Virus record (IMG/VR): IMGVR_UViG_3300044971_000211
Span: 1 to 28,953 of that record
Reading direction: 5' to 3' (one strand)
Length of the DNA stretch: 28,953 nucleotides
DNA from: a virus
The notes beneath the pieces were generated by a model. The model worked only from the letters and a program-made list of their open reading frames with translations. It was not told the DNA's origin and did no database searches. Positions within the stretch are counted from its first letter, which is position 1. The number at the start of each line of letters is the position of its first letter. This document shows positions 14,543 to 24,074 of this stretch, in pieces. The translations under genes and the position numbers were made by a program.

Positions 14543-17500
14543 ATGGCTAAATATCTACCTTTGCCGGATGGCTCCTCGCTTAAAGTCCCAAACGACATGC
14601 CGTACGAGGAGGCAATGGCAAAGGCGCAAGCCAAGTTCCCCGAACTGTTTGCAAAAGCGCCAGCCCCCGGCGAAGGCCCGGAATCAGGCTTCACCCCCGC
14701 ACTTAAAGCAGGTTACTCTGGACTCAAATCCGGCCTTGCTGCGCTCGCTGGCAAAACCGGCATCATGGACGAAGAAGCTGCTGCCAAGTACATGCAGGAG
14801 CAAGAGGAATACCAGAAGAAGACCTTCAAGCCCACAGCGACTTTTGGCGAGGCCCCGGTCACTAAAACCCTTGAGTTGCTTGGCGGTTCCGCGCCATACA
14901 TGGTTGCGCCACTGATCGCGGGTGGAGCGGCTGCTTCAGCTCCTGTGTCTGGCGCTCTTGGTTTGGGCGCTCTTGGTGCGTCAATTCTTGGGGGTACGGC
15001 TGCGGGTGCGGCTTCTGCCGCCCAGTTCACGGGTTCCAACTTGCAGCGTCAGTTGGAAGAGGACAAGAACCTCAAACTGGGGCAGACTGATCTTGGCGCT
15101 GCGGCTTTAGCTGCCATCCCACAGGCTGCGCTTGATGTAATTAGCTTGAAGATGCTGCCGGGTATTCGCAACATTCTGTCTGCGGGCGGGAAAGAAGTCT
15201 CTAGTGCTGCTGCCAAGAAGTTTGCAGAGCAGGGCCTCAAAGAAGTTGCCAAAGACTACGCCGCCGCCACAGGCAAGGCAATGACTGCCGGAGCTTTGAC
15301 TGAAGCTGGGCAACAAATTTTGGAGCGTGCGCAAGCTGGGTTGGAGATCACGGACGAGAAGGCGCGGGCTGAGTACTGGGACAGCTTGGTCGGCGGTGCG
15401 GTTCTTGGCGGCGTGTTGTCGCCTGCTGGCCGTTACGTTGAGCGCCGGGGCGAGGCCAGAGTCGCAGAAGGCGAGAAGTTTAAAGAAGCCCAAGCAGCAC
15501 GAGTTGAGGAAGAAGCCCGCATCAAAGAGGAAACCGCTGAGCGTTCGAAGCCGGAGTACGCTTTCAAGGTAGTGGCTGACTACGAAGAATTTGAGAAACA
15601 AAAAGCTGCCCTGAAAGCGCAGATTCGCAAAATAGAGAAGGGCTCTCCAACTGAGCTGGCAGACACAGAATTTAACAAAGCCCTAAACAAACAGCTAAAT
15701 AAGCTGGGTAAAGACGCAGAGCCGCTTGCCAACGAGTACAACCGCGTTCTGCCAATCGTTGCCAAAGAAAAAGAAGCCGCCCGTCTTGCAGGCATGACGC
15801 CTGAAGAGTACATGCTGGAGACAATGCCTGTCCCAGAGGCAGCTACGCGCACGCGTGAGCAGCGGGGGGCGTCATTAAATGCAGGGCCGGAAGCCGCCGC
15901 TGCGCGACTGGCCGAAGCTGGCGTGGAGCAATTTGAACCTGTTGTGCCTTCGGAAGCGCCGGGGCCGGAGACACAGTATGCCGAGGAACGCGTTACGCTG
16001 GCGCGGGAGCAGCAACCAGCCGCTGACGCCAAGGACTATGTTGACTACTTGATGGAAGACCCCGCAATGGCACGCGCCGTTGCAAAAAACCGTACGCCGT
16101 TGCCCGGTCTTTCTACCGATGAGCAAGGTGCTGTGCATGGTGCGCTGCGTTTGAAGTTCAAAGCGGAAGACGCTGCCGCAGCCAAAGTTGAGGCTACTGC
16201 CACCAAAGAGGAGATGACGCAGCGTGCCGAAGACCTCAAGGCGCAGAAGACTACGGAAGACAAAGACCCACTGGCGCTGCTGCGAGAGTCAATGGCCGGT
16301 GAGGAAGAGATTCGCACAACTGGCGAAGCCAACTTTGACTACCTTGACCCGATCTTTGAGAAAGCAATGGAAGGCCAGCAGCCTGTTGTAGCGGTCAATC
16401 CAGCTGTCAAGCCATCACGCGATGCCAAGCGCATCAAGACCAACATCGATACGCTGACCAAAGCCATCGATACAGCCGAGCAGGACTACATTACTGCTAA
16501 ACGTGCGGGGGAGTCTTCCGCAGCATCTGCTGCTTTTGGGCGCGGCAACCAAGCCATTGAACAGCTTCAGCAGTTTGAGCAGGACGAGGCCGGTGGCGCG
16601 TACGCCCAGTCGGTTTTGAAATCCCGTAACGATCAGCAAGCAGCGCTGAACTCCGTTGAAGAGAGCCTTGACAGACTACGCAAAGGCGAAGTGCTGAGCG
16701 AAGACAAGATGGCCTCAAGCACTCAGGCGGGCTTGGTTACCCGCTCCGAAAAAGCACGGGCAGACTTTATTAAGGCAGTGCTGCAAGAAGCCGCTACCCA
16801 CCGACGTGCCAACGGCCAGCCCGCCATGACCACAGACGAAGCCGTCAAGGCCGCGTCAGAACTTTACGACACCTTCAATGAGTGGATCAAGCGCGTACAG
16901 AACGAGCCAAAGCGCGATACATCTGAGGCGGTGATGGTTGAGCCTGCGCAGATGCGGGCAAACAAGTTGGTCAGAGAAGCCCGTTACGAGCAACGCAAAG
17001 TCTTTGACTCACGCCCAATCGAGGGCTACAGGTTTGGCGCGTACCCACAGGCCGTGCAGGTAATGAAAGACCAGCTTGACCAGATTCGGGACAGACTGGG
17101 CCAAGTCGATGTACGGGCTGAGAAGATTGAGCCGCTGCTCAAGACGCAGTTTGCCACCACAGAAGCCGAGAAGACCGCTGAAGCGCGTGGTGAGAACACA
17201 AAAACTCTGTCAGGTGAGCTGCGGCGCAGGTCTGATTACGTTGGCAACATGCTGGAAAAGGCTTTCACACGCAATATCCCAGAAGAGTTGCGCGAAGTAC
17301 TGGAGCAGGCACAGGACGTTATTGTTCGTGGTAAAGCATCGCGGAACCTACTTGATGCGGTTGAAGTTCAAGCTGGCCGGATTCTTCGGGGCGAAGACAC
17401 GGGCACCAAGATTGTTCCACAACGCAAGGTGATGGACGAAGGCCGTCCCGTATACGAAGTTACCCCCGATGGCACTATGCGGCAAGGCATTCGCGGACGG

Positions 17501-20500
17501 CGGACGGCAGATGTGGGCAAGACGGTAGCGCAAGCCCCGGTTAGTGAATACATGCAGGACATTAAAGACGCGCTTGCAGCATACCGGCAGTTGGAGCAAG
17601 GCAGTGAGACGGTTGGTAAGGTTGAGGGTCAGCAGGAGATGTTTGCTCCCTCCAAACAGTTTGGTACGATTCGAGCTACGGCGGAGAGTTTCAACCGCTC
17701 CCCGATGGTGCTGAAAGCCCGTGCCGCAATAGCCCGTGCTGCCGATGCACTGAAGCAAGCCAACCGCTACTCCGACGTAATGAAGCAACGCAGCGAAGCT
17801 ATTGCGCTGTTTAACAAGCAGATTGACGACGCTCAGTCTGGTATGGAGGGGGCAAAGTGGCTGAGCATGGCCTTCCCCAAAGTTGGCACAAGCCTTGGTA
17901 AGTTTGAGCCGCGTGTACCAACCGCCGCAGAAACAAAAGCCGACCCAAAAGTAAAAGCAAAATACGATGCCGCCAAGGCCGTGGCGGACAAGTACAACAA
18001 GTGGGTCGATACAACCAACGAGCAGAACACATTGCTGCTTTCGGAAAACTTACAGGCACCTGCCAACGTCAAGGCTGGAGCTATTGCCAAACAACTTGTG
18101 GAAATGAAGAAGGGGCTTCTCAGCGCCATCGATACGTACGCTGCCCGTGTAGCGCCCAAACCAACCGCCACTGCTCGGACCAAAGAAAAGTTAGCTGTAC
18201 GTATTGACGCCGCCAAAGACCTTGAAGCCGAGCAGCGCGGTAAGTTGCAGCAAGCGGTTGATCTTGCGGTCAGAGATAAGCGGATGGCAATGGAAGCTGC
18301 GCAAGAAGCCTTAAAACCAAAGATTGCGGAACTGCAAAAATCATTGGCCGAAACCGAAGCCACTTTGCAAAAACGGTACGAAGCTGCTGACGCCGAAGGC
18401 ATTTCCCCTGACAGCAAAGCCCGGATTGATGCTCTGTTAAAAGAAGTTACAGACTCGCGCACAAAAATTGACGCCATGCAAAACGAAGCGCAAGCTACGT
18501 TTGATACGACTGCCCTAGTGGCCGCAGCACACACCGACAATAAAGTTAAGTTTGAGTTTCGCGTATTGGCTCGTTTGCAAAAGAATGTAGCTGACTTGGT
18601 GGCTAGACGCAAAGAAGTTGCGCCGCCAGATATTGCCGCTGCTGCCCGTGCTGCCGAAGAACAACGCAAGGTAGCTGATCGCGCTGATGCGCTTGCCCGC
18701 GAAGAAGCCGCTAAAGCCGCTAAAGATAAACGTGATTTAGAACAACGTCTGTTCACAGTCCAGAGCGCCGGTATCAAAGGCGTCGAACGTCTTGTTGGTG
18801 GCCAGCGTGTGCAGGTGTTAACAGCCCAACAAGCAAAAGAACGCAAGGCTCTTGACGATGCCGCCAAGAATGCACGCGAAGCTGCGGCTGTCAGTGTTCG
18901 TGCCGAAAGTGCGCAGGCCCAAATTGCCTTCGAAACAGAGAAGAAAAAACAAGGCAAGCGTGCCATCGGCCCCGTCACCCGCGAAGAGACTGCTGCGCCA
19001 TCACAGTTCCGCGCTGGTACTGAAGAGAGCAAAGCCGGTGAAGGTCGGACTTCAACCAAACAAACGCTGTCGGAAGCCCGTGGCGTCAAGTCGCGTGACG
19101 TGCCGATCAGCAAGAAAGAAATGGCGGAGGCAAACATTGACGCGCTGCGTCAAAAAGTTTCTGATGCGCGAGAAGAAGCGCTCATGGTTACGCAGATGCT
19201 TAGCGTGGCCCGGACGACAGAGAGTCCTGCGCTGTTGATAAAGGCAAACGCGGCTGAAACCCGTTTGGAAGATGCTTTGCAAGAGCTGAAGGATGCGGTA
19301 GACGCCACCAAGACCGCCGCTGAGCGCAAACGGGAAGCCGCCGCGCAGGCTAAGCTGGACGCAGTTGAGAAGTTTCAGTTCTCGCGTGGCGTCAATGTTG
19401 ACGGGCAAAGCAAGAAAGACCTTAACAAAGAACTCACCACTGCTATGGGCGAGTCAGTCACAAATCGTGGCAAGGTAACCATTTACCAGAACGCAAAAGA
19501 AGCCAACGACACAGGTAACTTTATTGAAGTCATCCCAGATGATGCCAAAGGTTTTGTTGCTGACGGCAAAGCGTACCTGATTGCTGACAACATTGGCCGT
19601 GGTCACGGACTTGGCGTGCTGCTGCACGAGCTTGGTGTACACATCGGGTTCAGAAACTTCTTTAACGCCAGCGAGTACAACGCGCTGGTAAAGACTGTAA
19701 AGAACTGGGCTACTAAAAAAGACGGATCGATTGAGTCTGAAATTGGCCAAGCCGCCATAAACCGCGTTGAGGCCGCAAAGACACCGGAAGATCAAGTAGA
19801 CGATGAGTTGTTGGCCTACGCTATAGAAGAAGCCATTCAGAGGGGCGTGTCTCCAGACGGGGTAAAGAATGGCCGCGCAGCCCACAACTGGCTGCAAATA
19901 ATCTTTAAAGCGTTCAAGAACGTGTTGAAGAAGTTTGGCATTGACTCCGACTCACTGACTGTTGGCGACTTGGTTAATTTGGCCCACGGCGCTGCGCAAC
20001 TGGAACTCAAGGGAACTTGGCACGGAACACGCGCAGAGTTTGACGCGTTTGACTTTAAGTACATGGGCACCGGCGAAGGTGCGCAAGCGTTTAGTTACGG
20101 AACTTACACGGGCGACACTACTGATGTTGCCAAAAGATATCAGGGAATTGGAGCGCAAAAAGCGTTGCCAGCGTGGAATGCACTGCCTGAGATCGAGCGG
20201 TGGAAAAAATCGCAAGCGCCTAAATTTAACGGTTTTGTCGAAGAGGATTTTTTAATTCCTATAGGTGATACAGGCGGCGTACCAGCAAAGTTTAAAGATC
20301 TAATTCGCTCGGCTTTGGCGGAGTACGAGAGCCGCGTTAGCTTTGGCGTCAGTCTATACGATTCTCCTGCAAAAGAGTTCAAGACTATTTTGGAAAAACT
20401 AGCCAATAAACAAATGCAGAATTCTGGTGTTCGCCCCGGTATGGTGCTTGCTAGGCCAATTCGTTTTACCGCAGCAATGGCTCGACAGAATGTTGCCGCT

Positions 20501-23500
20501 TTTCGGGCAGGTCTGCCCAAACCAGAGCGGAATAAAGTGTCCGCACTTGAAACCGAGCAAAAAGCGTGGCTAGATTCTCTCGACTACAGCAAGTTTCAGG
20601 CAGTTACTACCGAACCTGTGTACAAAGGGTACACGTACCACGAACCGACTCCTGAATACACCGATACTGATAGAACAGGGGCGGCTGTACTGTTTGAGTT
20701 AGTAGAGTACCCAAAAAACCCAGACGCCCCTTTTAAAGAACGTGTAAAAGATGCCATAGAAGCTGTACGCAAAGACGCCCAACGGCACAAAAAGCTGTTT
20801 AGTGGCGGCAAATCTCCGTATTACAAAGATAGCGTGCGCATTCTTGCGACCTTGGACAAGTTGGACTTGGCTGATTTTGTGTTTAACCCACCAACAGCGC
20901 CGCCAGTGCCGCAGCCAACAGGCACCATGCTGCGCACAGTACGCACACGCCCAGAAATAGACTACCTGCTGTGGGACGCCCCGGCAGATAAGCAATCGCG
21001 TGTCGTTGAAGAAGCCTTTGCCAGAGTGCTTGACAAGATGACAACCAGTCAGACCCAAACTTTCTGGAGAATACTGCGCGAAGAACCAAGAGGTAAGGAC
21101 GTGTACACAGCGCTATCAAAAGCGCTAAGCCCTGACGGACTTAACAAAAACGACCGAGCTACCTCACTTGCGCTTTTTGCAGAAGGCGTGGCAGGTAACA
21201 AGTTTTTGGACGGCGTGTCACGAGACAAGCCCGTCACCAACAAATCAACATACAACTACGTGGACTTCGGTGATTTGGATACCGTGTCCGTTGTTGTTGG
21301 GGCCAACATTGACCCAATTGGGCAAGCCGCAGGTATTTTGTTTTCTAGAAAACCAACGTACGCTAACCCAGAGATGGAGCGCCTTGGTAGAACAACTGAC
21401 AAGTTTGTTGCCAAGAACAAGACAATGTTTGAGAAGATCAGAGCAGCCGCCACCGGGATTTCATTTGAGACCATGCTGGTTGACCGCTTTGCGGGCTTTG
21501 AGCGTCTGGCCAAGTACATGGATCAGCTCAAGGGCTCCCAGATGCTAATGTATCTGCGCCAGTACGACCAGCGTATGCACATGGTGCAGCAGTCCATCGA
21601 GAACGGTGCCCCTATCCGTAAGGAGATCACCCGCGCTGATGGCCGCAAAGAGTACATCATTGAGAGCAAAGAAGGCGCGAACATCAAGAACGTCATCAGG
21701 ATTCTCAAAGACGCGCAGCCATACGTTGGTAACGGCGAAGCCGTCAACCGCACGTTCACCATGTACTTGGCCGCACTCCGCGCTGAGAACAAAGGGCTTG
21801 AAGCGCTGAACTTTGGTGAAGACGTTACAGAGGCCATGCTGGCGGATGTTATGAAAGCCGTTGATGGCAACGCCGCCTTGAAGAAGGTGTTCAGCCAAGC
21901 CAGAGACGAGTACAACGCTTACAACCGGGACATGATTCAGTTCTTGGCAAGCAGCGGCGCTATATCTAAGAGCACGGCAGCAATGCTGTCCGCGTCAAAT
22001 GACTACATCCCGTTTTATCGGGAGCAAAACGGCGTGGCTCAACTGCTTATTGGCGGTGAAACGCCCGTCAAACTCGGCAACATTGCTGACCAGCCACACT
22101 TGAAAGAACTGGTTGGTGGCGACAAGCCGATTCTAGACTTTATGATTAGCTCGGTACAGAACACCAACATGTTGGTGGACATGGCGATGCGCAATCTGGC
22201 AACAAAGAACGCCGTGTTTGAGTTGGTGAGTCTGAACGCCGCCAAGATTGTAGGTAAGACTGCTGGCACGGATGTGGTGAAGTTTAGAGAAGACGGCGAA
22301 GATCGCTACGCTGTTATCTCCACAGAGACAATCAAAATCGGCAATAAGGAGTTCAACACGGGCGTGCCCGCTGATGTTCTGGTAAAGGGCATGGAGGGCA
22401 TCCCCACACAGATGCCGGTGCTGCTGCGCGCTATGGCAGTTCCGTCACAGCTTTTGCGCAAAGCAATTACCCTAAGCCCCCTGTACATGGCAAAGCAGTT
22501 GTTCCGTGACTCGTTGGCCGCTCCAATCTTGGCCGGTGCTAACTTCACGCCTGTGTTTGGCGCTCTGCGGGAGATCAACAGCGCGACCAAAGGCACGCTG
22601 GAGAAACGCGGTATTGTGGGAAGTCAGTACATGATGGGTTCTTCTGAAGACATCAGCCAGATTCTGCGCACCATTAACGACGGCAAACCCGGCTGGATGA
22701 AAGCACTGGGTGCGCTTGAGGCTACGGGTATGGAGGCAGACGCGCTTACTCGCCGTGCTCAGTACAACAGCTACATCTCCCAAGGGCTGTCTGAGATGGA
22801 GGCTACCTTGCTGGCGCTGGAGTCAATGAACTTTAACAAGCGCGGCGCGTCCCCAAGCATCCACGCAGCCAATGCGCTTATTCCTTTCTTCAACGCCCAG
22901 ATTCAAGGTCTGAACGTGATGTACAAGGCCATGACGGGTAACCTGCCGTTTAACGACAGACTAAATATTCAGACCAAGTTGTTGCAGCGCGGCGCTTTCA
23001 TGGCGGGGGCCACCTTGCTCTACGCAGCAGCTATGGAGGACGACGAAGCCTACAAGAACGCCACCCCCGACCAGAAGTACGGTAGCTGGTTTGTCCGCAT
23101 CCCCGGCGTGTCAGAGCCGGTGCGTATCCCCCTGCCGTTTGAGATCGGCTACATCTTCAAGGCGTTGCCGGAGGCGATATACAACACCATGACCTCCAAG
23201 AACGGCGGTGAAGAAGCGGTCAAAGCGTTCAAGCAGATTCTGCTCAACACGATTCCGGGCGGCTCGTCCTACGGCATCCCGCAGGTAATGAAACCCGCCA
23301 TCGAAGCAGGGCTCGGCAAGTCGTTTTACACAGGTCGGGACATCTTGTCTGCGCGGGAGAAAGAGTTGCTGCCAGAAGAGCAGTTCCGGGCCAACACGGC
23401 AGACATTTCCAAAGCGCTGGGTAAGACGATGGGCATTTCCCCGATCATTTTTGAGCAGCTTGTCAGCGGTTACACGGGCACAATGGGCCTAGCTTTCCTG

Positions 23501-23935
23501 CATGCCGTCAGTCTGGGCGTGCCTAAGTCCGAGTCCCCTGAGAACGCCGTCAAACGCTTGTCCGAGTACCCACTCGTTGGCGGGGCGTTCCAGCCGAACG
23601 ATGCTGGCGGCATTATCAACAGTGTGTACGAGCGCTTCAACGAGGACATTAAAGTTCGCAACAGCGTCAAGCGCATGATTACCGAGGGCCGCACAGCGGA
23701 GGCTAAAGACCTGCTACAACGGCGCGGCAACGAGTACCTTGAGGCGGAGATGGCCGACAAGTTCAAGGCAAACATGGACAAGTTGACTGCGGCGTCGCGT
23801 GCGGTACAGGCGTCCACCATGAGCGCTGAGGAGAAGCGCAAGCAACTGGACGCGATCAAGAAAATTCAAACCGGGCTGTCTACTTATTACAGGGAGGCAA
23901 GCGATAAAACCAGACTCCTACCAAACCGTTTTTGA
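14543..23935 (+). CDS. Giant polyvalent internal virion protein: zincin-like, ART-PolyVal and LPD38-like domains
   Basis: A 3130-residue protein, about a third of the window. ATG 14543 is chosen because KYLPLPDGSSLKVPNDMPYE is a recognisable N-terminal module of such proteins. Residues ~114-163 are Gly/Ala hydrophobic, possibly membrane-inserting. Residues ~300-1640 are mostly Lys/Glu/Ala coiled coil. H1695-E1696-L-G-V-H1700 after a KAYLIADNI strand is a zincin-type site, with E1755 of DELLAYAIE a candidate third ligand. Residues ~1826-2255 read as an ADP-ribosyltransferase-like ART-PolyVal domain: H1827-G-T, FDAFD, GTGEG-Q-F-x-x-GTY (Y1855), LLWDAPADKQS (2143-2153), KFLDG (2220-2224) and TYNYVDF. 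Residues ~2290-2830 resemble LPD38 (DYIPFYR at 2487, NFNKRGA at 2763, IPFFNAQIQG). Known polyvalent proteins are thought to enter the host with phage DNA; that role here is inferred. Last gene of the late operon. Confidence 0.85.
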   Translation: MAKYLPLPDGSSLKVPNDMPYEEAMAKAQAKFPELFAKAPAPGEGPESGFTPALKAGYSGLKSGLAALAGKTGIMDEEAAAKYMQEQEEYQKKTFKPTATFGEAPVTKTLELLGGSAPYMVAPLIAGGAAASAPVSGALGLGALGASILGGTAAGAASAAQFTGSNLQRQLEEDKNLKLGQTDLGAAALAAIPQAALDVISLKMLPGIRNILSAGGKEVSSAAAKKFAEQGLKEVAKDYAAATGKAMTAGALTEAGQQILERAQAGLEITDEKARAEYWDSLVGGAVLGGVLSPAGRYVERRGEARVAEGEKFKEAQAARVEEEARIKEETAERSKPEYAFKVVADYEEFEKQKAALKAQIRKIEKGSPTELADTEFNKALNKQLNKLGKDAEPLANEYNRVLPIVAKEKEAARLAGMTPEEYMLETMPVPEAATRTREQRGASLNAGPEAAAARLAEAGVEQFEPVVPSEAPGPETQYAEERVTLAREQQPAADAKDYVDYLMEDPAMARAVAKNRTPLPGLSTDEQGAVHGALRLKFKAEDAAAAKVEATATKEEMTQRAEDLKAQKTTEDKDPLALLRESMAGEEEIRTTGEANFDYLDPIFEKAMEGQQPVVAVNPAVKPSRDAKRIKTNIDTLTKAIDTAEQDYITAKRAGESSAASAAFGRGNQAIEQLQQFEQDEAGGAYAQSVLKSRNDQQAALNSVEESLDRLRKGEVLSEDKMASSTQAGLVTRSEKARADFIKAVLQEAATHRRANGQPAMTTDEAVKAASELYDTFNEWIKRVQNEPKRDTSEAVMVEPAQMRANKLVREARYEQRKVFDSRPIEGYRFGAYPQAVQVMKDQLDQIRDRLGQVDVRAEKIEPLLKTQFATTEAEKTAEARGENTKTLSGELRRRSDYVGNMLEKAFTRNIPEELREVLEQAQDVIVRGKASRNLLDAVEVQAGRILRGEDTGTKIVPQRKVMDEGRPVYEVTPDGTMRQGIRGRRTADVGKTVAQAPVSEYMQDIKDALAAYRQLEQGSETVGKVEGQQEMFAPSKQFGTIRATAESFNRSPMVLKARAAIARAADALKQANRYSDVMKQRSEAIALFNKQIDDAQSGMEGAKWLSMAFPKVGTSLGKFEPRVPTAAETKADPKVKAKYDAAKAVADKYNKWVDTTNEQNTLLLSENLQAPANVKAGAIAKQLVEMKKGLLSAIDTYAARVAPKPTATARTKEKLAVRIDAAKDLEAEQRGKLQQAVDLAVRDKRMAMEAAQEALKPKIAELQKSLAETEATLQKRYEAADAEGISPDSKARIDALLKEVTDSRTKIDAMQNEAQATFDTTALVAAAHTDNKVKFEFRVLARLQKNVADLVARRKEVAPPDIAAAARAAEEQRKVADRADALAREEAAKAAKDKRDLEQRLFTVQSAGIKGVERLVGGQRVQVLTAQQAKERKALDDAAKNAREAAAVSVRAESAQAQIAFETEKKKQGKRAIGPVTREETAAPSQFRAGTEESKAGEGRTSTKQTLSEARGVKSRDVPISKKEMAEANIDALRQKVSDAREEALMVTQMLSVARTTESPALLIKANAAETRLEDALQELKDAVDATKTAAERKREAAAQAKLDAVEKFQFSRGVNVDGQSKKDLNKELTTAMGESVTNRGKVTIYQNAKEANDTGNFIEVIPDDAKGFVADGKAYLIADNIGRGHGLGVLLHELGVHIGFRNFFNASEYNALVKTVKNWATKKDGSIESEIGQAAINRVEAAKTPEDQVDDELLAYAIEEAIQRGVSPDGVKNGRAAHNWLQIIFKAFKNVLKKFGIDSDSLTVGDLVNLAHGAAQLELKGTWHGTRAEFDAFDFKYMGTGEGAQAFSYGTYTGDTTDVAKRYQGIGAQKALPAWNALPEIERWKKSQAPKFNGFVEEDFLIPIGDTGGVPAKFKDLIRSALAEYESRVSFGVSLYDSPAKEFKTILEKLANKQMQNSGVRPGMVLARPIRFTAAMARQNVAAFRAGLPKPERNKVSALETEQKAWLDSLDYSKFQAVTTEPVYKGYTYHEPTPEYTDTDRTGAAVLFELVEYPKNPDAPFKERVKDAIEAVRKDAQRHKKLFSGGKSPYYKDSVRILATLDKLDLADFVFNPPTAPPVPQPTGTMLRTVRTRPEIDYLLWDAPADKQSRVVEEAFARVLDKMTTSQTQTFWRILREEPRGKDVYTALSKALSPDGLNKNDRATSLALFAEGVAGNKFLDGVSRDKPVTNKSTYNYVDFGDLDTVSVVVGANIDPIGQAAGILFSRKPTYANPEMERLGRTTDKFVAKNKTMFEKIRAAATGISFETMLVDRFAGFERLAKYMDQLKGSQMLMYLRQYDQRMHMVQQSIENGAPIRKEITRADGRKEYIIESKEGANIKNVIRILKDAQPYVGNGEAVNRTFTMYLAALRAENKGLEALNFGEDVTEAMLADVMKAVDGNAALKKVFSQARDEYNAYNRDMIQFLASSGAISKSTAAMLSASNDYIPFYREQNGVAQLLIGGETPVKLGNIADQPHLKELVGGDKPILDFMISSVQNTNMLVDMAMRNLATKNAVFELVSLNAAKIVGKTAGTDVVKFREDGEDRYAVISTETIKIGNKEFNTGVPADVLVKGMEGIPTQMPVLLRAMAVPSQLLRKAITLSPLYMAKQLFRDSLAAPILAGANFTPVFGALREINSATKGTLEKRGIVGSQYMMGSSEDISQILRTINDGKPGWMKALGALEATGMEADALTRRAQYNSYISQGLSEMEATLLALESMNFNKRGASPSIHAANALIPFFNAQIQGLNVMYKAMTGNLPFNDRLNIQTKLLQRGAFMAGATLLYAAAMEDDEAYKNATPDQKYGSWFVRIPGVSEPVRIPLPFEIGYIFKALPEAIYNTMTSKNGGEEAVKAFKQILLNTIPGGSSYGIPQVMKPAIEAGLGKSFYTGRDILSAREKELLPEEQFRANTADISKALGKTMGISPIIFEQLVSGYTGTMGLAFLHAVSLGVPKSESPENAVKRLSEYPLVGGAFQPNDAGGIINSVYERFNEDIKVRNSVKRMITEGRTAEAKDLLQRRGNEYLEAEMADKFKANMDKLTAASRAVQASTMSAEEKRKQLDAIKKIQTGLSTYYREASDKTRLLPNRF

Positions 23936-24074
23936 TACCCGGCGCGGCTTTGACGGAAATCCGGTAGGGGAGCGAGGCCCGTAAGCCCGCCTCCCTTACC
24001 TTTTCTGTGTCCAGCCCCGGCACAAAGAAGCCCTCACCCTTCTTTAGCTTCGCCCACGGATACTTTATTTCCAT
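23880..24074 (-). CDS. Small 64-aa phage protein (YPW-x-K-L...G-x-FFVPG type)
   Basis: A 64-residue protein reading MEIKYPWAKLKKGEGFFVPG, then KVREAGLRASLPYRISVKAA and a closing LVGVWFYRLPPCNK. The layout (KYPW-x-xL-xxG-x-FFVP, a short helix, then a final V-x-(V/F)-x-R strand) is one I recall from many small phage early proteins of unknown function. ATG at 24074 is chosen because GAGG lies six bases upstream (24081-24084). It begins inside the 3' end of the primase-helicase gene (41-base overlap, different frame) and ends inside the 3' end of the giant + strand gene (56-base antisense overlap). Probably made from the early transcript. Possibly a small nucleic-acid or protein-binding factor; not established. 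Confidence 0.72.
   Translation of the reverse strand: MEIKYPWAKLKKGEGFFVPGLDTEKVREAGLRASLPYRISVKAAPGIKNGLVGVWFYRLPPCNK
23968..24006 (+). terminator. Possible weak terminator for the late operon
   Basis: GGGAG (23968-23972) pairs with CTCCC (23991-23995), and an inner GGC/GCC stem lies beyond a 3x3 internal loop; the hairpin is followed by TTACCTTTTCT on the + strand. It lies 33 bases after the giant gene's stop, where a late terminator is expected, but it is inside a coding gene of the other strand and the stem is imperfect. Confidence 0.3.

Noticed and set aside
17833-19137. 434-codon minus-strand frame inside the giant gene
   Set aside because: Ser/Ala/Arg-rich shadow of a Lys/Glu/Ala coiled coil; no motif and no neighbours on that strand.
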